64,000 nt of DNA, taken from NCBI GenBank assembly GCA_023436205.1, contig JAEZKC010000002.1, forward strand, positions 1-64,000, read 5' to 3'. Shown here piece after piece: positions 52,625 to 61,803 of the stretch (its first letter is position 1; each line of letters starts with the position of its first letter). This DNA is from Fibrobacterota bacterium (GTDB lineage: Bacteria; Fibrobacterota; Chitinivibrionia; Chitinivibrionales; Chitinispirillaceae). The notes under the pieces were generated by a model. It had not been told where the DNA came from, ran no database searches, and saw only the letters and a program-made list of their open reading frames with translations. The translations under genes and the position numbers were made by a program.

Positions 52625-54898
52625 TTAGAATCCTTTATTCATGATAAAATGCCAGTGAAAGCCCTCCGGCTTGCCACCGATGACCGACCGGTCAAGCGGA
52701 TCGAGCCCGTATCCCACATCAAGACCCATCAGCCCGATCATGGGAAGGTTTATTCTCAAACCTGCACCGACACCCTTATAGAGATCTTTCAAATCCATAC
52801 TGGACACACTTGACCAGGTATTTCCCATATCGGCGAAAAGCGCCAGATACATCTGCTGATCGATAACGGGGTAACGCAGATGCAGACTTGTGGAAAACAT
52901 GGTCACCCCGTCACCTTTCTTCCCGTAACGGCTTCCGAATGCCCAGTCGGGATATCCTCTGACCACCGCATCTCCGTAAGCACCACCGGCAGAAAACATA
53001 TCGACAGTGGAGATGGTGATACCGTCACCCAGCTTTGAAATGGCACCCAATTTGGTTGAACTGCCCAGCACAAGCTTCCAGGGAAGCTGAAAATAGTGTT
53101 CATAAGTGGCGGTTCCCTTGAGATACTTGTAATCTCCTCCCAGACCGGCAATTTCCGGAGCCAGGGTTAACCGGGAGCCTTTATTGGGAAACAGAGGCAT
53201 GTCCAGATCGTAACGCTCGATATTAAGGCTAAGTCGACTGAGAATACCAGATTCCTGCAGCTTAAGAGTACCTAAATTATACTCCGGATAGCTGGTCTGC
53301 TCATTACTGAGCTGATAAATGGCCTGCACCCGAAACTTGTCATCCGGCCAGGACAGTTTTGACCTTCCCACACCGGCCCTGAAACCGTAACTCTTTGAGA
53401 GATACTCCTCGTCGGTGGTGGATTTGGCTTCGTCATAGAAAATTCTTCCGGTAAGCCACCAAGGTGTATCGAAAGCCCAGGGTTCAGTGAAACCCAAGTT
53501 TGCCGATTTGCGATACTCTCCGTACTGAAAATCAACTTTGAGCTCCTGACCGGCACCCCTGAAATTGGGAATGGCGGTGGAGAAAGTACCGGTAAGCCCA
53601 TCCTGATCACTGTAGGCAGCACCGACAGTAAGCTGACCGATATTATCTCTTTCGGTGATCTCAAATACCAGGTCGATGGTACCGTCTTCGTTAGGGACAA
53701 GATCGGGAACAACGTTGGCGAAATAGTTCAGGCGCAGAATATTCTGCTGACTCTGTGCCATAAGAGACTGTCTGTAGCGTTGACCGGGAATAAGGGAGAT
53801 CTCACGACGGATCACCTTCTCCATAGTCTTGCTGTTACCCTTAATGTCGATCTTGCGAATGATGGCAGGACGCCCTTCGTATATATTGAACGTGAGATCG
53901 ACTGTATCGGCGTCGGGTCCCTTATAGGTGCGTTTGTCATCCACACGAACCCAGAGATACCCCTCTTCCCTGTAGGTATTCTCGATGAAATACCTGGTCA
54001 TCTCATACTGGCTCTTCTTGAAAGGCTTCCCCTTTTTCAAAGCGACCTTGGAAGCCAGAGTATCACCCTGAAATATCTTGTTACCGGTGAAAGCCACATC
54101 TCCCGCGTAGTACTTGCGTCCTTCGTTAACCTTGACTTGTATATAGATATCTTTTTTATCTTCCGAATACCAGATACTGTCATGCTCAATGGAAGCATCG
54201 AGAAAGCCCTTTTCGCCATATTGCATCATCAGGGTGTCAAGATGGGCCTTGTAAAGTTCCCGGTTGAAATCACCGGAACGCCACCAGCGGTTCTCTTTTG
54301 TCTTGAATTTACCCTCAAGCCAGCTGTTTTTCACTTCCTTGTTTCCGGTAAATTCAATTGACTTGATACGAACCCGGGGCCCCTCTTTAATGTTATACTT
54401 GACGATCACATTCCCCGGAATGCGGGATTTTATCAGCTCAGGATCAATCTGCGCAAGATGATAACCCTTGTCGGCATAGAATTCAGCCAGAGCGACCTTG
54501 CTTTTATACAGATCGGCATCGGACAAAACCTGCCTGAGCGTGAGAATCCCCTTCTCCTCGATATCCTTGTCTTTGATTTTTTTGTTTCCGTCGTATTCGA
54601 TACTTTCCACAACCGGAAATTCCTCAAGCTTCAGAACCAGTGATGCACTGGAATCTGTTTCAGCCTCCACGAACACGTCCACAGAACGAAAATAACCAAG
54701 GCGGTAAAGCTTTCGGATTGACTCCTGCACATCCGCCGGGGTGAACTCTCTGCCTTTGCGCAGTTCCAGAGCGTTGCTGACCACCTGCGGTTGATTTACA
54801 ACCAACCCCTCTATCCGCAGCGAGTCCAGCACTTTGGCTTCAGACACGCCCCAAACAACAAACGCAACAAAGAGAAACACCAAAGAAGTTTTTTTCAT
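52625..54898 (-). CDS. bamA: Outer membrane protein assembly factor BamA
   Basis: A 757-residue Omp85 protein: signal peptide, five POTRA domains (about residues 25-415) with LDSLRIEGLVVN, VESIEYDGNKKIKD, IKSIEFTGNKEVK, YYAGDVAFTGNKIF and IRKIDIKGNS at their starts, then a 16-strand barrel ending in Gly-Phe. Inserts outer-membrane beta-barrels. The VRGY motif of loop 6 (AVVRGYPDWAFG) is present. It leads the operon with skp and the lpx genes, a conserved arrangement; the 506-base region upstream should contain the promoter. Confidence 0.95.
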   Translation of the reverse strand: MKKTSLVFLFVAFVVWGVSEAKVLDSLRIEGLVVNQPQVVSNALELRKGREFTPADVQESIRKLYRLGYFRSVDVFVEAETDSSASLVLKLEEFPVVESIEYDGNKKIKDKDIEEKGILTLRQVLSDADLYKSKVALAEFYADKGYHLAQIDPELIKSRIPGNVIVKYNIKEGPRVRIKSIEFTGNKEVKNSWLEGKFKTKENRWWRSGDFNRELYKAHLDTLMMQYGEKGFLDASIEHDSIWYSEDKKDIYIQVKVNEGRKYYAGDVAFTGNKIFQGDTLASKVALKKGKPFKKSQYEMTRYFIENTYREEGYLWVRVDDKRTYKGPDADTVDLTFNIYEGRPAIIRKIDIKGNSKTMEKVIRREISLIPGQRYRQSLMAQSQQNILRLNYFANVVPDLVPNEDGTIDLVFEITERDNIGQLTVGAAYSDQDGLTGTFSTAIPNFRGAGQELKVDFQYGEYRKSANLGFTEPWAFDTPWWLTGRIFYDEAKSTTDEEYLSKSYGFRAGVGRSKLSWPDDKFRVQAIYQLSNEQTSYPEYNLGTLKLQESGILSRLSLNIERYDLDMPLFPNKGSRLTLAPEIAGLGGDYKYLKGTATYEHYFQLPWKLVLGSSTKLGAISKLGDGITISTVDMFSAGGAYGDAVVRGYPDWAFGSRYGKKGDGVTMFSTSLHLRYPVIDQQMYLALFADMGNTWSSVSSMDLKDLYKGVGAGLRINLPMIGLMGLDVGYGLDPLDRSVIGGKPEGFHWHFIMNKGF

Positions 54899-55342
54899 GA
54901 GTAGGTAAACCCTTCAGGCCAACTGTTAAAACAACAGGTTACTAATCACATTTATTCCGAGGCTGCTCAAAGCGGGCATCTCTCGGCTGAATTGTCTCTT
55001 GCACTATTTCCATGAATCACCGTGTACCCAGGGGCTGTTTACACTCCGGCTCTTCCGGTTCTGAAAAAAAGCTGTGGACATAGGCGGCCGGCGAAGACAG
55101 GTGCAGGTTTTTCTCCCTGGAGTCGACCGCAAAATAAGCGGCCGTAAAGCTATTTAAAATAATTTGACGCAGCCTATAATTCAAAGCTAATTGCTCCTCC
55201 CGAGCAGCACCGGCAGACAGCTATTCGATATCCGCGATTCTTAAATACCTGAGGTTTTCGCTCAGGTACAAGGAATATTGAACCAGACCTGAATTTGACA
55301 CACAATTAACGGCAAAAATCAATCTATAGGACGCTTCAATTC
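54899..55342. other. Upstream region of bamA, no gene seen
   Basis: No convincing reading frame with a ribosome site and no RNA gene was found. The region presumably carries the bamA-lpx promoter and leader. It begins right behind the clpC terminator, which also insulates the two operons. Confidence 0.5.
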
Positions 55343-55381
55343 AAAAAAAAAGCCCTGAAATCCCGAAAACGGGTTCAGGGC
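55343..55381 (-). terminator. Rho-independent terminator of the mcsA-mcsB-clpC operon
   Basis: On the minus strand, GCCCTGAA and TTCAGGGC form an 8-base outer stem with an inner CCCG/CGGG stem closing a four-base loop, followed directly by nine T residues. It starts 24 bases after the clpC stop. This is the clearest terminator in the window. Confidence 0.92.
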
Positions 55382-55404
55382 ACACAAATCTGACACAAAA
55401 AGGA

Positions 55405-57846
55405 CTAGAGATTTTCCTCGGATTTTTCACCCTTTTTGAACACAACCTGATTGTTTTCAAGCACAAGATTGATAGTGTCCCCGTCGGAAAACTTGTTCTG
55501 CAGAAATTCCTCGGCAAGAGGGTCTTCAACAGAACGTTGAATCGACCTGCGGAGCGGACGAGCTCCCAGTACAGGGTCGAAACCCTGATCCACCAGGAAT
55601 TTCTTTACCTCAGGAGTGAAGTGCAGCTTGATGCTTCTGTCTACCAGACGCTCCTGAACCTCACGAAGCTGAATATCTACAATCTGCCCGATCTCCTCCT
55701 TGCCCAGAGGGGCAAAAACGATAGTCTCATCAACTCGGTTGAGAAATTCCGGGTTGAATATTCTCTTGAGTTCATCGAGCACCTTGCCCTTCATGGCTTC
55801 GTAATCGGAAGAGCTGGATGTTTTCCCGAAACCGACAGTTCCCGCCTTCTTCACATCGCGAGTACCGGCATTGGATGTCATGATGATAATGGTATTCTTA
55901 AAATTGACATGACGACCGTAGGAATCGGTAAGGATACCATCATCGAGAATCTGAAGAAGAATATTGAACACATCGGGATGAGCCTTCTCTATTTCGTCGA
56001 GAAGAATGACCGAATAGGGCTTTTTGCGAATTTTTTCGGTAAGCTGTCCGCCCTCTTCGTAACCCACATATCCTGGAGGAGCACCTACCAGACGGGAAAC
56101 GGCGAATTTTTCCATGTATTCGGACATATCGATTCGCACCAGAGCATCTTCGGTATCGAAGAGAGACTGAGCCAAAGCCTTGGCCAATTCGGTTTTTCCC
56201 ACACCAGTGGGCCCCAGGAAGATAAATGAAGCAATAGGACGGCGAATATTGTGCAACCCGGCACGAGAACGCCTGATTGCCCGAGACACCGATTCAAGAG
56301 CTGGGTTTTGACCAATGACCCTGCGACGCAGTTCGTCTTCAAGATGAATAATTTTCTTGGTTTCCTCTTCAGCCAGACGGGCCAGCGGAATGCCAGTCAT
56401 GGTGGCGATCACCTCCGTAATGGTGGATTCGTCGACCAGAAGGCGTTCTTCAGCTTTTGACTTGCGCCATAAGGCTTTTTTCTCTAATAGCGTACCCTTG
56501 AGCTTTTCCTGCTTGTCTCTGAGCTTGGCGGCACGTTCGAATTCCTGCTGCTCAACCGCGCGCTCTTTCTCTTTGACAACATCCCCGATTTCCTTTTCCA
56601 TTTCTCTGATTTCGGAAGGAATCTCCATGCTGGAAAGCCGCTTGCGCGCTCCGGCTTCGTCGATGACATCGATTGCTTTATCGGGTAGAAAGCGATCGGA
56701 AATGTAACGTTCTGAAAGCTTCACCGCTGAATCGATAGCTTTGTCGGTATAGGTAACTTTGTGATGATCTTCATAGTTGTGACGCAACCCGGAAAGAATC
56801 TGGATTGTCTCGGAAACACTGGGTGGATCGACCATAATTGTCTGGAAACGACGCGCCAGTGCACCGTCTTTTTCGATGTACTTGCGGTATTCGTCTAACG
56901 TAGTGGCTCCGATACACTGGATTTCCCCGCGGGAAAGCGCAGGCTTGAAGATATTGGAAGCATCGAGACTGCCTTCGGATCCACCTGCACCCACTATGGT
57001 ATGAAGCTCATCGATAAAGATGATAATGTTTTCATTTTTCTGCAGTTCTACCATTAAAGCCTTGAGCCGCTCTTCGAACTGACCGCGGTACTTTGTACCG
57101 GCCACCATGGAGGCCATGTCGAGATTTATGACCCGCTTGTTTTCCAGCACCTGAGGGATGTTTTTTTCGATAATCTTCTGAGCCAAACCCTCCACGATAG
57201 CTGTTTTTCCGATACCCGGCTCACCGATAAGGACAGGATTGTTCTTTTTGCGGCGACTGAGGATCTGCACCACCCGCTCAATTTCCTTCTCGCGGCCAAT
57301 AACCGGGTCTAGCTTGTTTTCTCTGGCCATGGCAGTGAGATCTCGTCCGAAATGATCGAGAAAAGGAGTTTTGCTCTTCTCCTTAGCCCCTCCAACTGAT
57401 TCTCCGCCTCTAAGCACGCGATTGATCTCCTCCTTGACTCGTTCGTACTCAAGTCCGGCTGAGGCAAGTGCATTGGCAGCAGCCGACTCTGTGTCTTTCA
57501 TAAGTGCAAGCAAAAGATGCTCCGTACCGATGTACTTATGAGACATTGACCGGGCCTCATTGGCGGCAATCTCCAGAACTTTCTTGGCTCTTGGTGTGAA
57601 GGGAAGCATCTGCCCGATGGTCATCATGCCGCCAGTGGAAGTAATGGTTTTTTCTATACTGGTGGTAAGCTCCTCCAAGTCTACTCCCATACTGCGCATG
57701 ACTGCCACAGCCACACCATCGCCTTCTTTAATAAGACCAAGAAGGAGATGCTCAGTACCGACATAGTCATTGCCCAACCTCACGGACTCTTCCCTGGCGA
57801 TCTGCATTACTTTCTTTACTCGGTCTGTAAACATCCCATTCATCAT
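55405..57846 (-). CDS. clpC: ATP-dependent Clp protease ATPase ClpC
   Basis: An 813-residue AAA+ unfoldase. The N-terminal double Clp repeat (1-145) binds adaptors and phospho-arginine. Module D1 has GEPGIGKTAIVEG; the middle coiled coil (about 420-470) holds a UvrB/UvrC motif (ERAVEQQEFERAAKLRD). D2 has GPTGVGKTELAKAL and the arginine-finger region, then the ClpP-docking C-terminal domain. It feeds tagged proteins to ClpP. McsB and McsA are encoded just upstream. GGAAGGAAAG precedes a cluster of ATGs at 57846, 57843 and 57834. Confidence 0.95.
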   Translation of the reverse strand: MMNGMFTDRVKKVMQIAREESVRLGNDYVGTEHLLLGLIKEGDGVAVAVMRSMGVDLEELTTSIEKTITSTGGMMTIGQMLPFTPRAKKVLEIAANEARSMSHKYIGTEHLLLALMKDTESAAANALASAGLEYERVKEEINRVLRGGESVGGAKEKSKTPFLDHFGRDLTAMARENKLDPVIGREKEIERVVQILSRRKKNNPVLIGEPGIGKTAIVEGLAQKIIEKNIPQVLENKRVINLDMASMVAGTKYRGQFEERLKALMVELQKNENIIIFIDELHTIVGAGGSEGSLDASNIFKPALSRGEIQCIGATTLDEYRKYIEKDGALARRFQTIMVDPPSVSETIQILSGLRHNYEDHHKVTYTDKAIDSAVKLSERYISDRFLPDKAIDVIDEAGARKRLSSMEIPSEIREMEKEIGDVVKEKERAVEQQEFERAAKLRDKQEKLKGTLLEKKALWRKSKAEERLLVDESTITEVIATMTGIPLARLAEEETKKIIHLEDELRRRVIGQNPALESVSRAIRRSRAGLHNIRRPIASFIFLGPTGVGKTELAKALAQSLFDTEDALVRIDMSEYMEKFAVSRLVGAPPGYVGYEEGGQLTEKIRKKPYSVILLDEIEKAHPDVFNILLQILDDGILTDSYGRHVNFKNTIIIMTSNAGTRDVKKAGTVGFGKTSSSSDYEAMKGKVLDELKRIFNPEFLNRVDETIVFAPLGKEEIGQIVDIQLREVQERLVDRSIKLHFTPEVKKFLVDQGFDPVLGARPLRRSIQRSVEDPLAEEFLQNKFSDGDTINLVLENNQVVFKKGEKSEENL

Positions 57847-57903
57847 CTATTCTTTCCTTCCAGATCTGACGTCATGAAAGACTGTTAAACCGCTAAATCA
57901 CTC

Positions 57904-59004
57904 CTACTGCTGTATATTTGAAGTCTTCTTTCTTCTCTTTTTCTTTGTAAGCAAATCCCTGACCAACTCTGCTCTGGCAACTTCCTGATCCGCCTCCCCC
58001 ATGTCCCTGCTGTGATAGATCTGAAGATGGGCAGGCATACATATAGTAATAAGTTTATTAAGATCCCCGATAGTGATCCCCTCAAACAACCCGCATTCCA
58101 CCCCAAGTCTCAGAGCCGAGGAAAGATTAAGCAGCTCGGCAAGACTGAGCATTCTGGCATGAGTGAGAATTCCCAGAGAACGGTAAACCTTGTCACTCAA
58201 CTCCAGAGAGGCATCCCTGAGCAAACGCTCCCGAGCCTTTCTCTCCTGAGAAGTTATTTCCATGATAATTCTCTGAGTGCTGTCCAGAAACTCCTGTTCA
58301 TGAGCTCCCATTGTGGCCTGATTTGAAAGCTGGAAAAAATTCCCCACCACTTCTGAATGCTCTCCGAAAAAGCCACGGGTAGATATTCCCATCTGGCTGG
58401 CCCCCTGAAGAACAGAATCGATGGTTTTTGTAAGGACCAGCCCCGGTAAATGCATCAGAAAGGAAACCCGCAACCCGGTTCCTGAATTGGTGGGACAACA
58501 GGTGAGGAAACCTAACTTGCTGTCATAGGAGAACCTCAGCTTGCGCCCGAGATTATCATCGATCATGTCAAGTATTCCCCACATCTCCTGAGCCCGGAAT
58601 CCGGAATCAATGCATTGCAGACGCAGATGATCCTCTTCATTTATCATTACATTGACCCTGCGGGAGGCATCACAAACCACACCCCTGTCCCCCTCGGCTC
58701 TCAAAAGATCGGGGCTGACAACTCGCTCCTCCACCAGAAACTGCTGTTCAAGCTTTCGCAGCCTGGCAAAATTGATTACCTCGAAATTTTTAAACTGCGA
58801 AGCAGACTCGAAAACCGAAGCGACTTCCTTAAAAACGGACTTTCGCTCCTTGCCGGTGGCACGGAAGGGGAAATTGCGGTTTTCAAGATTGCGGGCAAGT
58901 CGAATTCTGGTGGAAATCACCACATCCGATTCCGGACCGCTATTATCAAACCAAATGGGAATCTGCCCGTAAAGATCAGGGCGATTCTGCTTCTCACGTC
59001 TCAT
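57904..59004 (-). CDS. mcsB: Protein arginine kinase McsB
   Basis: A 366-residue phosphagen-kinase-fold enzyme that phosphorylates arginine side chains to mark proteins for ClpC-ClpP. STRIRLARNLENRNFPF at about residue 33, the catalytic Cys loop CCPTNSGTGLR near 170, and the RGFFGEHSEVVGNFFQLSNQ substrate block near 210 are present. The ATG overlaps the mcsA stop (ATGA). It lies 57 bases ahead of clpC. A basic tail (KKKRRKK) is unusual. Confidence 0.94.
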   Translation of the reverse strand: MRREKQNRPDLYGQIPIWFDNSGPESDVVISTRIRLARNLENRNFPFRATGKERKSVFKEVASVFESASQFKNFEVINFARLRKLEQQFLVEERVVSPDLLRAEGDRGVVCDASRRVNVMINEEDHLRLQCIDSGFRAQEMWGILDMIDDNLGRKLRFSYDSKLGFLTCCPTNSGTGLRVSFLMHLPGLVLTKTIDSVLQGASQMGISTRGFFGEHSEVVGNFFQLSNQATMGAHEQEFLDSTQRIIMEITSQERKARERLLRDASLELSDKVYRSLGILTHARMLSLAELLNLSSALRLGVECGLFEGITIGDLNKLITICMPAHLQIYHSRDMGEADQEVARAELVRDLLTKKKRRKKTSNIQQ

Positions 59005-59474
59005 TTTGTTTCCTGCTTAAGATTATAAATCGCATCTCTTATGGCGGCCGCCTGCTCAAACTGCTCATTTCTGATTGCCGCATCCAGATCATGCCGAAGA
59101 CGCTCAATATCGCCCTTGCCACTCTCCTCAACCGCACACACGTACTTCTTGCCCTTGTGCACCGCGGCACCATGGACCTGCACCAGCAGTTTCTCTATCT
59201 GCTGCGCAAAGGCGTCATAACAGTGTGCACACCCCAGCCATCCCTTGGCGCGGAACTCCGAAAGCTTCAAGCCACAACCGGAACAGACGACATCCTCTTC
59301 CTCGAGAACATCAGTCTTTTCACCTTCCTCTTCGGCACCCTCGCTCACGGAGATGGAAATGCCTTTTTTCCTGGCGCAGTCTTCACAGAGATGAAAAACC
59401 TGAGTTTCATTCTGCATGATCTGGGTCAGGTGAACATTGGCGGGATTCATTCCACATTCATCACAAATTTTCAT
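59001..59474 (-). CDS. mcsA: McsA-like zinc-finger activator of McsB
   Basis: A 157-residue protein. Two zinc-ribbon pairs lie near the N-terminus (CDECG with CEDCA) and two more near the middle (CSGCG with CAHC). The C-terminal UvrB/UvrC motif is DAAIRNEQFEQAAAIRDAI. In Firmicutes McsA binds and stimulates McsB. ATG 59474 is preferred over 59516 because family members begin at the first CxxC. It overlaps mcsB by four bases. No CtsR gene is adjacent. Confidence 0.88.
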   Translation of the reverse strand: MKICDECGMNPANVHLTQIMQNETQVFHLCEDCARKKGISISVSEGAEEEGEKTDVLEEEDVVCSGCGLKLSEFRAKGWLGCAHCYDAFAQQIEKLLVQVHGAAVHKGKKYVCAVEESGKGDIERLRHDLDAAIRNEQFEQAAAIRDAIYNLKQETK

Positions 59475-59609
59475 CGAAGCACCGTTTCCTTTTGAAACAC
59501 CGTACCAGCTTTCCATATAAATCTACTAAATGCTTCGGCCGGGAAGTAGTGTTAACCGTTTTAACGGTTAAGGAGAGATCTGCCGGTTTTCTGGAACAGG
59601 AACCGGTAA

Positions 59610-60317
59610 TTACCATTCATCGTTAACCGTAACTGCGGAATTGGTATCCACGATCTTGCCATCATCCAAATAGATAACCCTGTTCATACCCTGGCTGAGC
59701 CGATTGTTATGAGTGGCAATGAGAAATGTCTGATTGAGTTCCTTGTTGGCTTTTTCAAAGAGATTAAGGAGAAGCTCCCCGTTTGCCCGGTCAAGATTTC
59801 CCGTGGGCTCATCGGCAAGCACCAGCGCCGGTTCGTTGAACATGGCTCTGGCAAGCGCCACCCTCTGTCGTTCCCCTCCGGAAAGCTCCGAAGGGTAGTG
59901 CCCCTTGCGTTTGGAAAGGCCGAACACCCCGAGCAGGTCTGAAGCGCGGGTCAGGCACTCTATCCGGCTTTTACCTTTAATAAGTCCGGGTATAATTACA
60001 TTTTCCAGGGCGGTGAAATCGGGAAGCAGGTGATGAAACTGGAATACAAACCCGATCTGGTTGTTCCTGTACTCGGCCAGTTCCCTTGCGCTGAGCTTGT
60101 CAATAACCCTGCCCCCCACCGTTACAGAACCTTCATTAGCCTTATCAAGCCCGCCAAGGATCTGCAGAAGAGTGGTCTTCCCGGCTCCGGATATTCCCAC
60201 CAGCGCCACCATCTCGCCTTTACGAATTGAAAAGGTGGCATTCTTGATCACATCGAAGGCACCGGAGTCATCGGTAAACTGCTTCCTCAAGTTTTTGACA
60301 TCAACCATTATTTCCAT
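59610..60317 (-). CDS. lolD: Lipoprotein-releasing ABC ATPase LolD
   Basis: A 235-residue ATPase: Walker A GISGAGKTT, Q-loop FVFQFHHLLPDFTALENV, signature LSGGERQRVALARAM, Walker B VLADEPTGNLD. The sequence HHLLPDFTALENV is the usual LolD form. It powers release of outer-membrane lipoproteins from the inner membrane with the permease encoded 37 bases upstream. GAGG precedes the ATG. This is the second Lol-type transporter in the window besides the 26442-30333 operon. Confidence 0.93.
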   Translation of the reverse strand: MEIMVDVKNLRKQFTDDSGAFDVIKNATFSIRKGEMVALVGISGAGKTTLLQILGGLDKANEGSVTVGGRVIDKLSARELAEYRNNQIGFVFQFHHLLPDFTALENVIIPGLIKGKSRIECLTRASDLLGVFGLSKRKGHYPSELSGGERQRVALARAMFNEPALVLADEPTGNLDRANGELLLNLFEKANKELNQTFLIATHNNRLSQGMNRVIYLDDGKIVDTNSAVTVNDEW

Positions 60318-60354
60318 TTTTTCCTCAATAATCCTGATAGTGTTTCAGCCGCAA

Positions 60355-61587
60355 CTACTCGTAACGGATCGATTCCGCAGGCAGTAGCGAAGCGGCTTGT
60401 CGGGCCGGGTACAGGGTGGCAAGCCAGCAGATGATATTGGCGACCGAATACACCAGTATTATGTCAAGCGGCCGGACCAGAACGGGAAGGGTATTGATGA
60501 AGTAAAGATCACCCGGCAGAGGGATAATCCTCCAGTGGTACTGTACAAAACACAAGATTGATCCCAGCAGCACCCCTATGGTTGACCCCAGAAACCCCAC
60601 TACCACCCCGTTCAACATGAAAACCCTCATTATTGAACCACTGGTGGCGCCCATGCCCATGAGAATTCCGATCTCCCTGCGCTTTTCAAGAATGGTCATG
60701 ATAAGGGAAGAGATGATATTGAAAGCTGCAACCACCATGATAAGCGAGATCACGATAAAGATGATGAGACGCTCAAGTTTCATCCACTGGAAGAGGGAGC
60801 GGTTCTGATTCTGCCAGTCCACTGCACGATAGGGATAACCGCCCAGATATTCCTTTACACTGGATGATATCTTGTCAGCCTTGAACAGGTCTGTTGTGCG
60901 GATCTGTATCCCCTCCACCCCCTGCACGTTGAGCAGGTTCTGTGCGGAGCTTATTGACACATACACCAGATTGAGATCATACTCGTACATTCCGGTTTCG
61001 AACACTCCTGCTACCGTAAAGCGCCCCATCTTGGGAACGGGATCCATCTCCCCCTCTTCGGCAGCAAGACTGTAAAGCACCACCTCCGCCCCTTCCCTCA
61101 CCGACATTTTATCTGCCAGCCCCTTGCCGATAAGAATGCCAGGGAACCTGCGGCCACGGCTGGAAACCAGTGTGTCCAGATCGAATTTTCCAAAGCTGAT
61201 GGTTTTATTAATGTCGGTAACGGTTTTCTCAAGCTCCGGGTCAACACCATTGATCATAACCCCTTCCTGGATCTGATCATACTCGATGCCACCTTTACCG
61301 GTAATAAAGGGCGCTGCCCCCAGTACCTGAGGGTGCTTAAGCACCATATCGCGCACTTCGGAATAGTTTTCCATATACTGCCCGTGGTACTGAAGAATTT
61401 TGGCATGAGCAAGCGTGCCCACGATCCTGTCACGCACCTCTTTCTCGAAGCCGTTGGCGATTGAGAGTGCCACGACCAGCACGAATGTGCCCAGACATAC
61501 CCCGGCCGCCGAAATATAGGTGATCCAGGAGATGATGCCGATTTTGCGCTTCCCCCTGAGATACCTCAGTGCCACGAACAGTTCCAT
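60355..61587 (-). CDS. lolC: Lipoprotein-releasing permease LolC/E (single-subunit type)
   Basis: A 410-residue permease: MELFVALRYLRGKRK start, transmembrane helix, periplasmic domain, EKRREIGILMGMGA coupling helix and three C-terminal helices. Only one permease gene lies beside lolD, so the transporter is probably a homodimer, as in LolF-type systems. ATG 61587 matches family N-termini; a GTG nine bases earlier is also possible. Confidence 0.9.
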   Translation of the reverse strand: MELFVALRYLRGKRKIGIISWITYISAAGVCLGTFVLVVALSIANGFEKEVRDRIVGTLAHAKILQYHGQYMENYSEVRDMVLKHPQVLGAAPFITGKGGIEYDQIQEGVMINGVDPELEKTVTDINKTISFGKFDLDTLVSSRGRRFPGILIGKGLADKMSVREGAEVVLYSLAAEEGEMDPVPKMGRFTVAGVFETGMYEYDLNLVYVSISSAQNLLNVQGVEGIQIRTTDLFKADKISSSVKEYLGGYPYRAVDWQNQNRSLFQWMKLERLIIFIVISLIMVVAAFNIISSLIMTILEKRREIGILMGMGATSGSIMRVFMLNGVVVGFLGSTIGVLLGSILCFVQYHWRIIPLPGDLYFINTLPVLVRPLDIILVYSVANIICWLATLYPARQAASLLPAESIRYE

Positions 61588-61679
61588 TTTTCCCACGAAA
61601 ACCCCGAACGAATTTATGAGTTGCGATTTACGATTTTTGATTTACAAGACTTAAGAACAGCAATTTCCATTTTTGATTT

Positions 61680-61708
61680 GAGAGCAGAGGCACTCGCCCT
61701 CTGCTCTC
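61680..61708. terminator. Strong hairpin between lysS and lolC/E
   Basis: A perfect 11-base stem, GAGAGCAGAGG and CCTCTGCTCTC, with a 7-base loop, in the 216-base gap between lysS and the permease gene. The run ATTTT follows on the plus side only, so on the minus strand it lacks a T tail and may act as a processing or rho-related element rather than a classical terminator. Confidence 0.6.
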
Positions 61709-61712
61709 ATTT

Positions 61713-61794
61713 TCTGACTCTGACTCTGACCTCTGACTTCTGGCCTCTGACCTCTGGCCTCTGACCTCTGGCTTCTGGCCTCTGACCTCTGGCC
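61713..61794. repeat. Heptanucleotide tandem repeat
   Basis: Two TCTGAC hexamers followed by ten uninterrupted heptamers of the form TCTG(A/G)C(C/T), mostly alternating TCTGACC and TCTGGCC. It lies nine bases after the lysS stop codon (lysS is read on the minus strand). The regular alternation suggests growth by slippage of a 14-base unit. Confidence 0.9.
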
Positions 61795-61803
61795 TCTTCC
61801 CCC

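Noticed and set aside
55148..55190. TTGACG near TATAAT upstream of bamA as a promoter
   Set aside because: The two boxes are only about five bases apart and on the strand opposite to bamA.
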